In this document: piece by piece, positions 34,147-35,253 of the stretch | Layout: every line of letters begins with the position of its first letter | Numbering within the stretch: position 1 is the stretch's first letter | DNA from: CAVORB01 sp964395315 | GTDB taxonomy: Bacteria > Pseudomonadota > Gammaproteobacteria > Chromatiales > Chromatiaceae | Direction of reading: 5' to 3' | Assembly: GCA_964395315.1 (NCBI GenBank) | Contig: CAYNBI010000033.1 | Coordinates: forward strand, 1-35,253 | Length of the DNA stretch: 35,253 nt | Position numbers and translations under genes: made by a program | Notes under the pieces: generated by a model | What the model saw: only the letters and a program-made list of their open reading frames with translations | What the model was told of the DNA's origin: nothing | Databases searched by the model: none

Positions 34147-34870
34147 ATGGCTTCCAAAAAAGAACAGGGTGACAAGGGCAAGGCATTAGAGAGCAAGCGA
34201 TCGGTGGCGAGTGTTGCTTCGGGCGTGATTGACGAGGTCGAAAAGACGGCGGAAACACTGGTCGGCGAAGTCAAGCAGTTGTTCGACAGCCTCAGCGAGA
34301 AGGTGTCGGCGGTAGCCAGTGCGGCGGCTGAGACCACGGCATCGGTTGCCGAGAAAGTCGCCGTAAAGGACCCGGCGCATCTGATCCGGGGATTGTTGGA
34401 GGACGTCAGGGAGGCGGGCGAGGCCTCCCTGCAGGTCATCGGCGACGGGTTCAACTCGCTGCGTCGGGTCGTGTCTCCGGGCGAGGAGAAGGGCAAGAAG
34501 AAGGGCGGCGGTAAGAAGTCCGCGAAGGCGAAGAGTGCGGCGCAGTCCGCGGCTGCAACGGAACCGGCAAAGGAGGCGGTCGCGAAGAAGGCAGTCGCGA
34601 AGGAGGTGGTCGCGAAGGAGGTGGTCGCGAAGGAGGCGGTCGCGAAGAAGGCAGTCGCGAAGAAGGCAGTCGCGAAGAAGGCAGTCGCGAAGAAGGCAGT
34701 CGCGAAGANNNNNNNNNNNNNNNNNNNNNNNNNNNNNNNNNNNNNNNNNNNNNNNNNNNNNNNNNNNNNNNNNNNNNNNNNNNNNNNNNNNNNNNNNNNN
34801 NNNNNNNNAGGCGGTCGCGAAGAAGACAGTCGCGGAGAAGGAGGTGGCTTCGGGAGACGAGCAGAGCTAA
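34147..34870 (+). CDS. Phasin/AlgP-like protein with Lys-rich repeat tail (broken by N gap)
   Basis: The gene starts at ATG 34147 (GTGGAG upstream) and ends at TAA 34868-34870. The 100 N inside (34709-34808) are a scaffold gap of unknown true size, so the frame shift across it is an artefact. Residues 15-75 are an amphipathic helical region rich in Ala, Val and Glu (VIDEVEKTAETLVGEVKQLF, DSLSEKVSAVASAAAETTAS), as in phasins. A basic Lys/Gly linker follows (about 113-140), then the AVAKK/VVAKE pentapeptide array, similar to histone H1-like tails of AlgP or PhaF. The tail probably binds nucleic acid. Function as granule phasin or nucleoid-associated protein is inference; no PHB synthesis gene is in the window. 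Confidence 0.7.
34576..34708 (+). repeat. 15-bp tandem repeat array (AVAKK/VVAKE)
   Basis: Eight full 15-bp units and part of a ninth (GC-G/A-GTCGCGAAGAAG type) run up to the N gap, and the array resumes with one to two degenerate units after it (34811-34840). Each encodes Ala/Val-Val-Ala-Lys-Lys/Glu. Four consecutive units (34636-34695) are nearly identical, which explains the assembly break and predicts copy-number variation. Confidence 0.95.
34709..34808. other. Assembly gap (100 N)
   Basis: Exactly 100 N, a standard placeholder, inside the tandem array of the repeat-tailed protein. The real length is unknown. Confidence 0.99.
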
Positions 34871-34928
34871 GGCGGGAGTCTCGCCCGGCAAGGCCGCATT
34901 CGTTGAACTACGGTATAACTCGTTACTG

Positions 34929-35253
34929 ATGCACCCCGCATTCGCGCTCGTTCCCATTTTGACCCTGGTGCTGGGCCCTCGTCTGTGGGTTGGCTACGTG
35001 CTGAAGCAACACAATCAACGCGATGCACGATTGCCGCTGAATGCCTCCGAGCTCGCACGGGAGTTGTTGGATAAGCAGGGTCTCCATGGGGTGCGGGTTG
35101 AGCTGACCGATCTCGGCGACCACTACGACCCGATGGCTAAGGCCGTGCGAATCAGCCGGGACAAGTTCGATCGCAGGTCATTGACGGCGGTTACCACCGC
35201 CGCCCACGAGACGGCGCATGCGCTGCAGGATGCGTCCGGTTTCGGGCCTTTCC
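34929..35253 (+). CDS. Zinc metallopeptidase, YugP-like (partial, 3' end missing)
   Basis: The first 108 codons are present and the gene runs off the right edge. Residues 5-24 form a membrane segment (FALVPILTLVLGPRLWVGYV). Then comes KQHNQRDARLPLNASELARE and the zinc motif HETAH (93-97) in TTAAHETAHALQDASG, as in the neutral zinc metallopeptidase family (YugP, Zn_peptidase_2). The family is about 220-240 aa with further membrane segments, so roughly half is missing. It follows the repeat-tailed gene by 58 nt on the same strand and may share its transcript. Confidence 0.8.
   Translation, partial: MHPAFALVPILTLVLGPRLWVGYVLKQHNQRDARLPLNASELARELLDKQGLHGVRVELTDLGDHYDPMAKAVRISRDKFDRRSLTAVTTAAHETAHALQDASGFGPF

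Noticed and set aside
34147..34929. Single reading frame through the N gap ending near 34929
   Set aside because: It depends on the arbitrary 100-N length. The codons after the gap fit the repeat only in another frame, ending at TAA 34868-34870.

Overview
The window is GC-rich DNA, most likely from a gammaproteobacterium. The evidence is the divergent ispB / rplU-rpmA-obgE-proB block, an RlmI-type methyltransferase, TldD/TldE-like proteins and a complete urt-ure nitrogen cluster. The family-level placement (Chromatiales-like) is inference from gene order and base composition only. The last third carries an assembly gap of exactly 100 N.

Layout. 1-3144: a secreted protein of unknown function, a patch of degraded DNA on the minus strand (an IS30-type transposase tail between two coding fragments), a DUF3616 protein, and about 0.5 kb with no gene. 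3145-7288: housekeeping core. rplU, rpmA, obgE and proB lie on the minus strand. ispB lies on the plus strand, with tRNA-Pro(CGG) starting 2 nt after its stop. Good sigma-70 promoters face both ways between rplU and ispB. 7436-16354: a coupled TldD/TldE-like pair, an alpha/beta-hydrolase lipoprotein, a 60-aa protein, a YkuD lipoprotein, rlmI and a thioredoxin-fold DUF255 protein. 16560-18227: a large MscS-family channel.

18292-29404 is the functional centre: urtABCDE (urea ABC importer) followed by ureDABCEFG (nickel urease and its maturation proteins), all on one strand with short gaps or 4-nt overlaps. A consensus sigma-54 -24/-12 element preceded by an NtrC-type site (GCAC-N7-GTGC) stands before urtA. 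The whole block therefore reads as one nitrogen-limitation regulon that takes up urea at low concentration and hydrolyses it to ammonia and CO2.

29478-35253 is less familiar: a small YtxH-like membrane protein, an unknown 251-aa protein, a divergent pair of membrane proteins (one EcsC family), and a minus-strand operon coding a pentapeptide-repeat protein, a ParA-type ATPase and a small tail-anchored protein coupled to ParA by a GTGA overlap. Divergent from these is a phasin/AlgP-like protein with a lysine-rich tail of 15-bp tandem repeats, broken by the N gap. The start of a YugP-type zinc metallopeptidase runs off the right edge. The ParA module next to the repeat-tailed protein is the best candidate for undescribed biology. 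The sigma-54/NtrC-driven urt-ure block is the clearest regulatory story.
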